Translations under genes and position numbers: made by a program | Assembly: GCA_002221725.1 (NCBI GenBank) | Contig: NJFT01000043.1 | Span: 1 to 64,000, forward strand | From: Scedosporium boydii | Taxonomy: Eukaryota > Ascomycota > Sordariomycetes > Microascales > Microascaceae | Length of the DNA: 64,000 nucleotides | Reading direction: 5' to 3' | The notes under the pieces: generated by a model | Databases searched by the model: none | What the model was told of the DNA's origin: nothing | What the model saw: the letters and a program-made list of their open reading frames with translations, nothing else | In this document: positions 35,659 through 49,152 of the stretch, in pieces | Position numbering within the stretch: the stretch's first letter is position 1 | Layout of the letters: each line of letters begins with the position of its first letter

Positions 35659-38200
35659 GGCGATCATATTGCAGACGACACAGAGGGTCTCCCCTTTGGA
35701 GGCTAGACAATCGCCGTAGAGAATACTATCGTTTGGCTGGTCCTTTGGAGGCCTGTAATACCAAGATCCGCAGCAGATTGCGTAGTTCTATGGAGGCGGG
35801 AAGGAGGGTGCAGTTTTTATGCGGTTGGAATGATATCCCCGGAGCGAAGGGTCTTGGAAAGTTTAACAGAAGGAAAGCAAGGAACCGGGACTGAAGGATC
35901 GATGTGAATGCGAAGATAACGCCCGAGAAGAACGTAGCAGTAACGAGAGATTTGTAAGGCAAGGTGAAAGTCCAAGCTCGACTCGGGGCAGACGCTCAGG
36001 AGTGGCGGGGTGAAGGCCTTAAGGATGTCGGTCGAGGATGCTGACGTATAAGTGAAGAGAATGGAGGTGAAAAGGCACGATGACGGTGTCCTGGGGATAT
36101 ATATATATATACACATATAAATAGATCGGGTGTGTCTTGGGGATGCTTATACCGGTTCCAAGGGCTGAGCGACTGTGTGGTACTTCGGAAAACTCGAGTC
36201 GAAGCAAAGCCAATAGTTTGTGGTAGTAGGATGCGCGTTGTAGTTAGGGAGACCTGTCCACGGATATGGAAGATATGAAGGTGCCTCTTTGCACGATAAG
36301 ATGGGAAGAGGATCTAGGTAGACTTTATCCTCAATTCCGAGCAAAGAGGAGTGAGAAGTTGAAGAAGCAGCCAGCAGAGGTCGAGGGAGGCGGAAAAGTG
36401 TGGGGGAGCATGAAGGTTGAAGTAGATGGACTGGATGCACGAGTGGTTGTGCCTAAATAGGTAAGCCAAGGACATAGAAGGGACACGCCCCAGCTCCAGA
36501 ACTTGACTTTTATGTAGGTTGTTTTGGTGTCTCTTTTAGCTTTTGCAACAGGCAAGCGTAGTGGAGAAAGTAGCGTTCGATGTACGAAGTACTGGTGGGT
36601 AGCGTTGTGTCGTAGAAAGGGGAGTGGGAGAGGAGGGGGGAGTTGTAATGGAAGGAGTGAGTCGAGTGTAGCTCAGGAGAGGTCCAAGGTGTAGGCGGTA
36701 CCAACGGGGGAGGAAGGACTAGCTAGTGTAAGTTGTCTGTGTCGCAGTGGGAGAGAGCGTGTACATAACATCGATACAAGACAAGCCCACTGAACAGAGG
36801 AAGCGACTGGGGTCTGGTGGTTTACACGGGTGGTCTCGAGAAGTTAGATTGACAAATCGATGGAGCCTATGTTGGCAAATGGCAGAGGGTGCAGAGCGTT
36901 GAAACTGGAGGGGTGGTAGCGTAAAAAGGCAAAGCCCCAAACACACGACACGGACGGCCTTAGTCCTTGCTTCCCAAGCTACCTGGCTACTTCGTACATG
37001 AGGATTGATGTGATGAAGAAAGTGCGCACTGGGACGGACGACTTAGTCTGAGCGGGTACTAAGACTGGTACTTCGAAGTGGGAAGGAAGCATGATTGTGA
37101 GTTGAGAGCTCCATTGTGGATTGAGGATATTAGTGGACTCTGCGAAGTACGAAGTACGGATGCCAAACAGGGGAGAGACAAGAATAGCAAAAAGTAACGA
37201 AACGGAGTGGATGTAGTAATACTTGTGCGCAAGAAGTAGCAACAGTGAAAGGGAATAGTCTTCAGCAGGAGTACGTCGCATTCACAGGTCGCAGTGACCC
37301 CGGCCTAGTAGAGTAGCAGCGACGGTGTGTGAGGCGAACAGGGAAGTCGTTAGTGACTTTGCTCGAATACCGTTGGAAATACCGAGAGCATGGGGATCCA
37401 TGTCTCGAATGGACCGGGGGGTAATGGGGCTAGAAGGGGGTGTAAACACACACCAGCCCAGAGTACACTAACTATTTTGCACAGCGCCGAAGAAGGTAGT
37501 GGAGATGGTGAGGGTGGACTTGAGAGGTAGCCTGGCAACATCCATGATCTATGTTATCCGTGACGGATGGACAGATTAGATCAAGGCTGGTAAGGCGCCT
37601 GTCTCTCGCTCAGTATGTAGACCTGGCCCTAATAATACCACATATTTAGACATCTCAGGGACTGTAGCGAGACAGCTCAGATTGCTGTAATCTTTTCTGG
37701 GGCCCAGTCCCATTCAGCGATAGCGTCGTCGGAGCGAAGGCCGAAACATCAAACATCTCCATCATTTGTGGAAGAAGCAAAAAAAAGCACACAATGCTGA
37801 TCATATCCAAGATGGCCACCTGCGACTGAGGCGAGGCCATTGACCTCGTCTCGAGTCGTCTCAATGTCTGCGCAGACAGTGGGGAGAGAGAGCTCCCCAC
37901 TATGGATCTATTGATGTGTTCTGAAGAGCACCAGCAGCAACGGAGCAGAACGTAGAGCAGCAGATCCATTAGCTCGAAAAAATAGCCAAGACAAGATCTG
38001 ACGGGAGACTATTGCCGCAGGATACTGGACGAGCATCCGGGCGTGCATCAATTGATCTGATCCTCGACAGTGTGTCTCTATGGCCAGGCGAAAGCAAGCT
38101 GGCCGACCACTAATACAATGACGCTAACTTCAACCACCAAGCTCTCATCGCCGATGAAGATTGAGCGATGGAGATCCTGAGCACAGATAGAGTCTTTGGT
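35659..38200. promoter_or_regulatory. Long upstream region of the homeobox gene
   Basis: On the homeobox coding strand (minus) most of 35.8-37.5 kb is CT-rich, which is common in long 5' leaders and promoters of fungal regulatory genes. It creates Ser/Pro/Leu-rich open frames that I do not accept as genes. A TA-repeat at about 36097-36117 lies some 440 bp upstream of the start codon. TACGAAGTA/TACTTCGTA motifs lie at 36583-36591, 36988-36996 and 37148-37156. The extent of the promoter is an inference. Confidence 0.4.
36097..36117. repeat. AT-dinucleotide tract, possible TATA region
   Basis: A run of alternating A and T followed by ACACATATAAATAGA. It lies about 440 bp upstream of the homeobox start on that gene's promoter side. 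It may be a simple microsatellite or a TATA-type core promoter. Confidence 0.4.
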
Positions 38201-38860
38201 TGTATGTTTGCGAATTTGCATGTGGGATATCTCGGCTCAATCGGGGACTCTGAGAGGATGTAATTATTGATCAAGACAGTCCAAATAAGCGAGAAAAGTG
38301 TTCTTGGACAGCGGTTACAGTAATATCAAGCAAAAATATCAATACCACATCAATATACTATCTTACTTTGCCAATTCCACCTGCCTCCAAAGGCTCACTG
38401 GTCAGGGAAGTGGAGTCAATTGCATCCCATACCACTGTGGAGGAAGGCGTGACCGTCGACAAGGAGGAGAGTTCAACTGAGAGGTGGCGCTCCCTCTAGA
38501 GGCGAGGGAAGGTTCAATTCGAGCATTGTCCAACTTCGTTCATCTCTCCCAAAACTATCAATCGAATCGATGTCTGAGTTTTATACTGCTCGTACCCACG
38601 CCATTTCAATTCTGCAACCTTACGATGCTCTGCATCCGCAACCACCCTCCCATAAGGACTTACATCCACGACCCCCTTTCATCACCGATGACATGAATGT
38701 CAGGGTTACAGGGGACTTCGGCGGGCGTTACTAGCAAACTGGCAGACTGCCAGACGACAGATTGACGGTTCCTGGGTGGATTGCGGGAGAAGAGCAAAGT
38801 GGCAAGGGTGGCGGGGGTGCAGTGTGGGATGCAGGTTTGAGGTGATGGTTTGGGTGCTAC

Positions 38861-38907
38861 CGTATCAATTGATCATTGATCGATGATACGTACGAAGTAC
38901 TTCGTAC
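38861..38907. repeat. Palindrome cluster: 7-bp stem plus 18-bp perfect palindrome
   Basis: CGTATCA (38861-38867) pairs with TGATACG (38884-38890) around a loop with two TGATC copies. The 18-bp perfect palindrome at 38890-38907, GTACGAAGTACTTCGTAC, overlaps the second arm. It contains two overlapping copies of the window's recurring 9-mer. Function unknown. Confidence 0.6.
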
Positions 38908-41900
38908 TTGCGCAGAAGGAAGGGGGCGTGCTAGTGGCAGCAGCCAACAACCCTACAGGTAGGCCGGACAATGGCCGGGGAAGGGGGCGTGTACAAGGAT
39001 GAAGTAGATCTGGTTGGGCTGGCTGGGCATCACATTCTGTCTGTTCTCCTCCACTTCGTAGTATTACTTCCTATGACCCTGCACCTACATTATCGTTTCC
39101 CAGTGCCGGAAGGATGCGAAGTCCTAGATGGTATTGGCAACATTGACATCCTTGAGAAATGTGCAGCATGTGCATAAGGCAGCGAGAAGTTCCAGAGAAT
39201 TCTACTGAGAAAGGATGCGGTACGCCCCATTGACAATAGCACTCGAACCACGAAATCCCAGTAAGACCGAGAAAACACAATCGGCATTCAACTCACCATT
39301 GTTTCAACAACGGTGATGAGCAGGGTCTACGAAGTAGTGAGACTTACAATTTGCAGCCTCAAGATCAGGGTTTGGGGAGATCACCATCGTCAGTTCTCAG
39401 CTGGGGATCTGTTCTGTTCCTGCGCGAACAAGATTTTTTCACGGAGGAGAACCAAAGAAAAATGTTTCAAGCGTTGCAATGGGCGAACAGACGCCCGGAA
39501 GGGTTTGTACCGGAGAGTGGAACGTACCATTTTATGATTTTCACTGCACGCTCAGATGCCAGCCCACATGTTTAGTCTGTTTCTTCTTTCACTCGTGTCA
39601 ATATCAGGTAGGTGTAAGTGGCTTCAGCAAAGCGTCGAATAATCCGATGTGCAAATTGCCTTACTCCTTCACATAAACTCTTTCACTCCACAAGGAGTCA
39701 TCGCGGATCTAGGGTTACATCCTATCAGAAAATGGGTTTTTTTTTAACATCAAATCAATACGAGAAAGGAATAATTCCTTGACAAGACGTCGTATCAAGC
39801 ACAACGGTCCTGGAGAGAGAGATAGCCCCTCATGCCCACTCGCCGAATATTAATCGCCCCCCCTGAGCAGCGGCATATGTGGATATCGCAACTCCTCAGG
39901 CAGTTTTGACTACGTTTTGACAGGTTACTTGGCGCAGAAGAAAGTATTGCCATATCGGCCAGTGACTTTAGGTTCCCTCCGATGCCGCGCCGGTTGCTTC
40001 CATAGCCATACGCCTTCTCCAGGGAGCTTCCACAGCTCCCACACCTGTGAGGCGGTGCTGTCTCCTGTCTCCTGCAAGTTAGGATCCCCGCGCCATCATG
40101 GGTCTATCTAGGCCCAACGTCCAAAGAGGCCCAAGAGTTGAAACTGCCTCCTAGCAATGTTGGTTTCCGGTGACGAGATTGGGCATGGAGAGGCAGAACG
40201 AAATCATCCAAGGTGGGCTTCACGACAAGCCAAGAATGGTTTCTAGAGATATCCACCCCTGAAACAGCTAGATGTGAAGTAACGCGTCCTCGGCCAGCGC
40301 CATGCGCGACTTTCCTTCCGTTTCCCTCTGTGAGAACAGCATGTGAAGAGGCCCAAGTGTATGCACCACCACATATTGCAGTTGAAAAGAACGTACAAGT
40401 GGTGCGAAAGGGGTTATTCACCTCCACCCTGGTATCAGATCTGCATATGAGTGTCCATCCCACGATATTGCCTAGAGTGTGGTGGCGAGGTGATATCTCA
40501 GGACTCGACGGGGCAGCAGGCAGATGTCGGGACTTCAACAAAAGTTGATCAACTGCTATCCGCCTCGTATACGATTGACAGAATTAAGGGTTGGCCGTTA
40601 TGCAGCAGACCGAGTACCCACTCTGCCATCGTGGCAGGATCACCGGTGAGCTCCGCCGCCCGCTCGTGATGCTGGATGGACGTGACAAGCCCCTTCATCT
40701 TTCGTGACGGCACCTCCATCTCCAAAGCACTGTTCAAGCAAGTCGTTAAGAGATCCATTTCTGGTAAGTGTAGTTGCCAAGGCTTATGAGTCTGCAACGG
40801 CCAAGCCCAGGAAACTCAAGGGTCGTGATCGTCGCGGTGGATATCGTGTGTCAAGATGTTGGGCGCAGATTTGACACCTCTTAGTCTACAATGATAATCT
40901 CTCCGGTCCTCCGACTGTGGAGGAGATGATCATCTTAGTGCTTAGCAACTGCAGTGCCGGATGGGGGCAGTTACGTACCAGACCAGAAGAGAATAGTGCA
41001 TTGTGAGGATCTCGAGTGCGATGGCCTGCCGGCGTCGAGTAAGACATTCTGAGAAGGTGATACCCTGATCTCCCACAGTTATTGCAACGGGCAGCTGAAC
41101 GGTCTAGAGTCACATGAAAAAAGTCCGCACACGTCCCCCCACTGCCTAGAATTGGAACTTTAGGAAGGAGGGCGGAGACAATTGGACAGGGAAGCCCGAG
41201 GCCAGATGGCTACGGTGGGCCAATGCACCGTGGAAGGAGCCACTGAAGCCTCCTTTCTTCGAGTTCAAGTCTTGGTGTCCCCCCTTCTCCATCTTAACCT
41301 CGTCATGATCGTGGTATGTTTTGCCAAGTCGGCAGCATTGCCATCTTCTGCAATGAGATCGAAATACGGAGGATTGTGGTGGACCTAGCCTCACACACAC
41401 AGATAGCACCCCCATGCCAAAACACATGACGAAAGGACCGGTCGGGACCTTGAATAACCTGTGGGAGCCATGTGTCATCAACCGCATGGCTAGCACGCTT
41501 TCGGTAGGGTACAAAATCAAGCACGCATCATGGATGCATACTTCATACTTGAGGATAGGCAGGTGCCCCTATCGGGCTAGAGAAGCTGTCGGCAATATGC
41601 TGTGTACGAAAGTCTACTGCTCGTGCTGGCTGGCAGCCGGAGGACGCCTAGCGCTCCAGTCCGTCCCAGTTCGACAGCGTGCGTCTGATTTACTAGTCCG
41701 GAGGCTTTTTCGACCTCGATTGGCTTCAAAAGCCCAAGTAATAGTGTTGACTAGCTGCCACCTTAAGCTCATGGCATTCGTTAGTATGGCTTGGCACATC
41801 CGGAGCGCTGCCATCATAGGATGGGCTCGGAGCTTTCCCCTTCGGAGATGTCAATTCGGAGCTGGCGTCAAAATTTGTCCCATTCTGTACAAGGCGATCG

Positions 41901-43510
41901 ACTCCCGATGACGCTTGGTGATGGATAACAAAAAAACCAGCTCATCATTCGTGGGGGCCGGCGTCATAAGTCAACATCAGCATACCTCATAGACATGGGG
42001 GCAAGTCCGCCCGAACAATGTCCGCAATAGCGCCAGACTATCGTGTCCGAAGGGAGCCCCGGAACGCATTGATGATTCAGGTCAACGCGACCACATTGCT
42101 GAAAGGAGTTCTGAAAATTTTCTCTTCCCCTTCCACGAAATATCTTAATTGCTCTTGCGACGAAGTACTTGGCAGACGTAGATTATCTCGGGCGGTAACA
42201 CCTTATTCGGACGTGTGCCGGTAGGGCAATATCATTTATCTTTTTGCAGTTTCGATATTGGAGGCAATGGGTTGCAGATCCAAGCGGTTCTCCAGAAGGT
42301 CTGACGTCGATTTTTGCGCTACACCTTACTGGGTTCATTGAACGACAGAGCCCTACAGAAGTGGGCTATTAAATGCTACGCAGTAAGGATATAGGGGAGT
42401 ACTTTTGCCACAGGTATCGTCTTCACAATGGTATGTTACGTCGATCCTCCGGGGCTCTCCAGTGTGCACAGCCCTTGGGTGATGGGCACAGCAAATGATC
42501 CCCGTCCAGCTGGAAGGACCCTGCAGAACCTGCTGCACGGGCACTCTCCCGCCTCGGTTTTTCCATCGAAAATCTAACCCAATTCCGCTTAGCCCCACTG
42601 CACGAGTTCTTTTGGGCGACGAGTTTCCACCCACAGGTACGTGAGCATGAAGTATACTACTTTGTCCAGGTCCCTTCTACGACATTATTATCCCTCCCTC
42701 TCAGGATAGACGCGCACGGTTGCGGTACTGCTACGAGGCCCGGACCGCGCGTGTCAGTTTGGAAGGGGGGGAGGAGAGGCTGAATTTAAATACATCGTCC
42801 TGCGTCCTGCGTGAAAAGCTGGCGAACGGACTGGGAGTAGGCGCTAGTGAGTAGCGGGTGCTCTGGTAGTGGTGAGAGTTCGCGGTATTCACGGAGATGC
42901 CTCTGATAAAGGGAATGGGCAGGAGAAATTATGCGGTGCTGAAATTGCAATCTGCACGCTCAGATCATTGTGGTGGACGAGACGGGAAGGAGGTTGCCCG
43001 ATGCAGTGGAGAGAATATCGGCGTTTTGCATTAAGCTCACGTCACTTGGACTAGATTTGGGGCTTATCGCCGGACCGAGGTCGGGCTGCCCTCAATCTGC
43101 TACTTTTCCAGCTTGTGCTAGAACACTACGAATACTTTGTAGAAGCCCTCCTCGAAGCTGACCATAGCCCCGGACGTTACATTCTGGGAATTGATTTTTT
43201 ATGTCCCAATGGCGCTAGTCGCCTAGCATTGAGGCTATTTGTGTTTTCAAGGACTCGCCATAGGCGCCGAACAAGATTTTAACCACTTACAAAGGCATCC
43301 TCCGTACTTACAGTCAATATAAGGATCCTGTCGAGACACTATGCACGCAACGTCCGAAGTAAACGAATAATCTGTCCACCTCTACCTCGAAATGCAAGGT
43401 GCATGCTGTCCCTTTCATATGCGTCGATTAGTATCGAAGCAAGTCAGAAGCTACATCTTCAGTCCCTCGCAGAACGCCTTAACCCGCTTCAAGCCGCCCA
43501 AGGAAAAGAG

Positions 43511-43526
43511 AAAAAAAAAAAAAAAA
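43511..43526. repeat. Homopolymer A run (16)
   Basis: A run of 16 A follows an A/G-rich stretch in gene-free DNA. No flanking target-site duplication was noticed, so a retroposon tail cannot be claimed. Confidence 0.6.
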
Positions 43527-46209
43527 CGCTTGTGAGGAAGTCATTAAGGCATCAATTGATTGGCAAGGCACCATTTCGGTGACACAAATGTGGGGCCTGC
43601 ATTTCACGTCTGGTCATAAAGCAATCAAAGGATCAACGGGGACCGAGGGAGCAATTACAAGATTTTGCTTTTCCTTGTGAGGCATGTGAAGCAACCTCGA
43701 TGTGCTGGGGCTTACATCGTTTAAACCCCGGTCCTGCTCGACGATGCCGCACAGATCTTCGGCCGTGACCGCCAGTAATTCTCCCGCCCTGTTTGCCCAG
43801 TGTTTGGCTTGTACACTCCACTACTTTACAGCACCGCTTCCCTGGCGTTACGAGATATGTACTGCATTGTACTGCAGTTCGTCGTCCTCCAACCCTTAGT
43901 CTAGGGCCTAGTAAGTCTAGGAACGAAGTAACACCGTTTTTTGGTACTTTATTCGGGAAAGTAGTGTACTTTACCGGCCGACTCTGCCAAAAGTATACTA
44001 GGCACGTTTTATGAGCATGCTCCATGTCTGCCCCTGGTCTATAAAACCAACCCTGCGCTTATCCCTCTGAACATCCAGGTTTTTGTCATTAATGTGCGAG
44101 GCACACCATGTGCAGCTTTCGTTTTCTCGGGTATGTCGTCAGCCGGGGGTGGGGCTGTAGCTTCTGTGACGTCGGTGTGGATTGTACTTGCTGTTTTCAC
44201 ATCACATTCCTTGTGCGGATGCAAGTGCTTTGTATTTGAGTACATCTTTCATTTGTTCGCTCAGCCGGCACCTGCAGCTTCCTCTTCTGTTTGCTGGAAG
44301 ATGGACATTGTTTCGAGGCTGCAAATGGGGTCGAAGTTTACAAAGCGGTATTACAAATAGTTCGGCGGCAGTGGTACCAGGCACGTGGGACGCGCTAGAG
44401 AAGGCTCCTTGACCGAGTCTTCTTGGGAAGGTGGTGTTGTTAGTTGATGTTGATATATTGAAAAAATTTCGCTTACCTATAAGCATGTACGAGGCAGACA
44501 CCGCACCGATCGGTGGCTCTCGGCCTCATCTTTCCCACGAACTTCCTTCGTAATTTGTGCAGAGTCTGCACCTTCGGAACTGGTGGTAATTGCTGCGTGG
44601 ACCAGACCAACTGGCCCAAAAGAATCCTCGGAATGTGCCATTTGAGAGTCACGATTGCTGCAGGGGTGGCTACCGGGGTACGTGAACTCTCAACTGACCT
44701 TACTATTTTGGCCATACAATCTCCACTAATAAGGCGCGAAACCGTTTCGAATTTGGTGTGCGATAATTATAGCGCAGCCCACCTAAGAGAGATACCGAAA
44801 ACATCAATGCATTATTTGCTAGCGCCTCACAAGGACCTTGTAAATGAGCCATCATTCGGACCGCACCCAAGATCGCTCAAATACGAAAATGTTTGACAAG
44901 AGAGCGATCCGGGGAAAAGGGTGTTGATCTAAATGACAAAGGAAGGACTTGTCACCCTGTGACCGGGACAAGGACAGGGGTAGGGCTGGGATGCTGCCCT
45001 ACTCCGTACTTCATGAACTTCTAAACAACGATGAAGTCAAGATACAGTGGTAGGGGAGCCGTTCGGAGGATAGTGTCAGGTTGCTGGTTTTTGTAGTACC
45101 TACGCTAGCGTATTGCTACGTTGTAGCAGGATTCGCCATTACGAAGTACTTATACACCTCTGAACATTAGGTAGAACTCGAAGGGGGATTTTAGCGTCAT
45201 GTCGACACTATGACATTGCTTGCTCAGCCTCAATCTTCTGCTTCGGGGCCGACCGAGATGCGATTGGCTCTTCATTTTGGAAGCAGGCTTCAGAGTCCCC
45301 AGGGACCCTAGTTTATAACCCTACCCTTGTTGATCTCCAACGCACCTCTGTCTGCGGAACTGGGAGCATGACGATCGGAATGGGGCGTTTTGACAGGTTC
45401 TCTGGGGCCAATGGCGATGAAGACCTAACATCTCGACCGGAGCCTTCAGGATACAACGTATCCGGACGTCTGCAAGGGCCGTCGATCTCTCCTTTCTTGA
45501 CAGGTTCTAGTCCTTTTATGGACTGGGAACGGACCCCGGCACCTGCCAACACGAACGCTTGGTGGAAACTTCCGGTTTCAGGGCATCATTCACTGGGTTT
45601 CTTGCAAAAAGATGGCAAGCCGGGGGGTGACAGTACACTGCATCATCTCCTTTTATTTATTTTCTTACTATCCTTTTGCGCTGTTTTATCTCTGCTCTTT
45701 TCGCATCTGAGCGTGCATCGCCAGGCGGAACACGAGATCTCCGCCGCAGTGATCTGCCTAGGCATCATGAGAAGCATAGCGAGAAACACCCTCAACCTTC
45801 CAACTGGGTTCCTCGATTCATGCCACCCCACTCGAACCAGACGAGAGAGGCCGTGTCCTGCAATAGGAGATCTTGGTTATCACCTACATCCTTGAGTATG
45901 ACCACTCGAGAGTGGGATTGTGACCTATCGCATGCGAAGATCTGACGGGCCCTTTTGGCCCTTCGGCCTGGCTCTTGGTACGTGGCACTCGCAGGACTGG
46001 GCAGAGTGTGACGAATTTCACGCCTTGAGCTTATGCCCTGCCTCATCCTAAGCCAGGAACCTGCTCCTAGAGTGCCACATGTGCAACTTGTTGTCAACAT
46101 TTTTCTTGCACCTTCTCGAGGCTGTCGTGCCGGGGGCATCCCGGACCTTTGGTTTCCCGATGGCAGTTTACTCAAGGCCAACCCGGCCAGAGCAATAAAG
46201 AAAAGAGGG

Positions 46210-46230
46210 AAAAAAAAAAAAAAAAAAAAA
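46210..46230. repeat. Homopolymer A run (21)
   Basis: A run of 21 A follows AATAAAGAAAAGAGGG in gene-free DNA. The AATAAA about 15 nt upstream makes it resemble the 3' end of a reverse-transcribed polyadenylated RNA, but I see no coding remnant upstream and no duplication. Confidence 0.5.
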
Positions 46231-49129
46231 GCACTGTTCTGGTAAGCATATTCGAGACATTACCACACAACTCACACGACTTGCAGAACGATATTTTTAA
46301 GCTATTCGGTGACAACGAGCCTTCGGCGGGCGCACAATCTGCATTGAATTCTGTCTCTTCCTCCCCCTTCCCTCGAGTGTAACATTGCCTATTGATACTT
46401 GATACCGCCACCTTTCTCCAAGAAAGGCCCTCGGCATGAAGATGCATTAAGGCATGCAGAATCTACCGAGGTAGGCAGTCTTCTTTTCCCTCTGATTTTT
46501 CCCCCTCCTCTCTCCTTCATCACGGATGGCTCGGTGGCCATTGAGGTCAGAAGAATCAATATACTTTGCCACCCTTGGTCCGGTCCGGACGGATTTAGAA
46601 CTGGAGATGACAGAAATAAGCTGTCGAGTAATAATCTAACTCAATGGGGCCCGCTCAGAAGCACCCCAGAGGGGCGTGACAGGATCCGTCGAGTCCGAGA
46701 GGTTGCGTATGTACTCCAGGGCTATGGTGGAGGTGACATGAGCTATCGAAACAAACAGAGGCGTGGCACTCACACACGTCAATTCTATTTGTGGTCCTGT
46801 CAAAATTGAAATGGATGGGAATAAAATCCACGTATGACGGCTGCTGCGGGCAGGACTCTCTAGAAGGTTAGGGAAGATATCGTATCTGGCCCTAAGGCGG
46901 AACGGAGGCGACAAAGGAACGCCTTGAAGCTGTCCCAAGGCCACTGATTCTGAGAAACAGAATGTCTCAGTTCCCTTTTGGTCATCCTTTGTACCGACTA
47001 TCCTGGCTATCCTGACTATCCAGGTCTTCCTTGTCCAAAACTCTCGATCGCCGTGGGGCAGGGCGTCCACTGGATTCAGGATTGAAGTCTCGTCCTGCAT
47101 GCCAAGACGAGCTTGAAGCCCCATATTTTGTTGGCGGAAAGGCGCACATTCGGAGAAAGGAGTCATTGGAGATAATAGCCTGGTGGGTTGTTTGCGTGGC
47201 TTCGAATGTGCAAAAAGTTGCTCGGGGTTCAGGACAACAATGGGAACCTGACAGATTGGTACTGGCATCCTCACGTAGCCTGGTTGATCCATCATCTTCC
47301 TCCTCCCTACCTTAAAGATCAAGCTCACAGCCCGGGGCTAATGAAAGTTTCCCGGAGCTAAAAAGCAATATGAACATGCGAGCGGCATTTCAGAGAGGGA
47401 ACCGAAAAGAAATGCATGCAGGGAGCCTTCTAGTCCAAGACGGTCGCTCGGCACAGCACCTCGGACGCATGATGCTTCGAATGACAACGGAGAATTCTGC
47501 GTCCTGGCGAGGGAGAGTCGTTCGTTCTGAGCTTTATTTGTTGATGAGGTCTGGCCATTGGTTCCAGATACGCCAGGCGGCATGTTGTTCGGACTCATTG
47601 GAAGCAGAGGCTGGCTGGCCGGCTGCAGCGTTCGATGCTGTCAAGCTCCAAATCATCCTGATTGGTAAATACTTGTTCACCCACCCCTTTTTTGCCCTCC
47701 CTCGATTCCAAATCACCCAACCCTGCGGTGCCGGGGTCTAGCACCACCTACAGCTACGAGGCTGCGAGGGAACCACATAACGTTCTGAGGCCTTTAATGC
47801 CCGGCATCGACCCTGGAGCGTTGAGAAGTACGTACTGTCTCACACATACCGCACAACACGAATACTGAGCTGTGTGGTCTAGCTACTGTCCGTACCCGTA
47901 CCCGTGCCGTAGACTCGGGCGTCGGCAGGGATGGCTCATGCCGAGGAGCAGTGCTACAAAGATTTGATCTTGTGACTTTGGAAACATGGCATGCGAGAAA
48001 TTCGTGGGCATTGATGCCCGGTGTCTTATTGATAAGTGCTGAGTGCCGATGGGAGCTCGACCCTTCACCCAACAGACGGCGCCAGATACCTCGTAATAAC
48101 GGTTACAATTAACAAAACGGGAAATAGGCAGAGATACCGAGACGGCTCTCGCCAAAGGGTGGTGACCCCCGGCCGCTTTCTGGAGATTGCAAGATCGTGG
48201 AAGACCCTATTATACCTATCCCGTCCTATATCTCGGCGCGAGCGAAATAGATCCATCACAATTTGAAAAATTCGCGACCAACAAAACCCGGGTATTTAAT
48301 ATTCCCATGACTGTAGACAGCAAACATGGTTTATTGGAGGAAGGAACACAAATACTTTGCAGGATCGGGGCTTGTCCTGGTTGATTCGGACGAGAACATT
48401 CCCTCCCTTGCGTTTGCATGCTTGCTTTTTGATCCTTGATTTACATCCCCCCACCACACCTCCACCCCGCGGTCCATCCCACGGCCCAAGCCATGGGTAC
48501 GAGAGGTGTTCTGTTGACAGCCGGCAGCATCCAGCCTCCGCTCCTGTGGCTTTCAGAACTAGCCTACTTTGTATAACCAAGGAAGTCGTGGCGGCGGCGA
48601 CGCCGATATTACTTCGAGAGGGCCAGCCAACATGATTCCTTGGTAGCCCTTAGATCGGCCATTGTTCGCCGATTCTGGCGTCGAGGTCAGGGATGGGGAC
48701 AGATCCTCTGCATGCGTGTGTTTTGTTCTTCTTTAAGGTTTAATACACCCATGCCTGTCATAAGTTCGGGTGCAGATCCTAAGTAGTCGAGGAGGCCAAG
48801 CCATGTCCGGCCCTCACCAGCGCGCACTCTACCCGCTCGGGTGTGTCACAAGAAGCAAGGCAAAGAGCTTTGTCAGGAGACAATCACAACGGTAGCAATG
48901 CAAAGCGATTGCTTTGAACAATAAATGCTGAATCGAGGACCGGTGTGGCTAAGCTGAGGCATATTCGCTAAGGTACCCTCAACCGAAATGGGCAAAGAAC
49001 CGCTCCGGGTTTGCTGGATCGACCACCATCTTCTCTGCGGCGTTAGGCGCCATCCGTCACCGAGTGAAGCCTTTGGGGAAGGGACCAGCGGAACGTTTGC
49101 TCTGAAATCGGGCGGGAAACGAGAGGAGG

Positions 49130-49152
49130 CATGAGGGGGCATGAGGGGGCAA
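49130..49152. repeat. Short direct repeat of GCATGAGGGG
   Basis: Two adjacent copies of a GCATGAGGGG unit in gene-free DNA. It is a minor tandem duplication without evident function. Confidence 0.4.
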
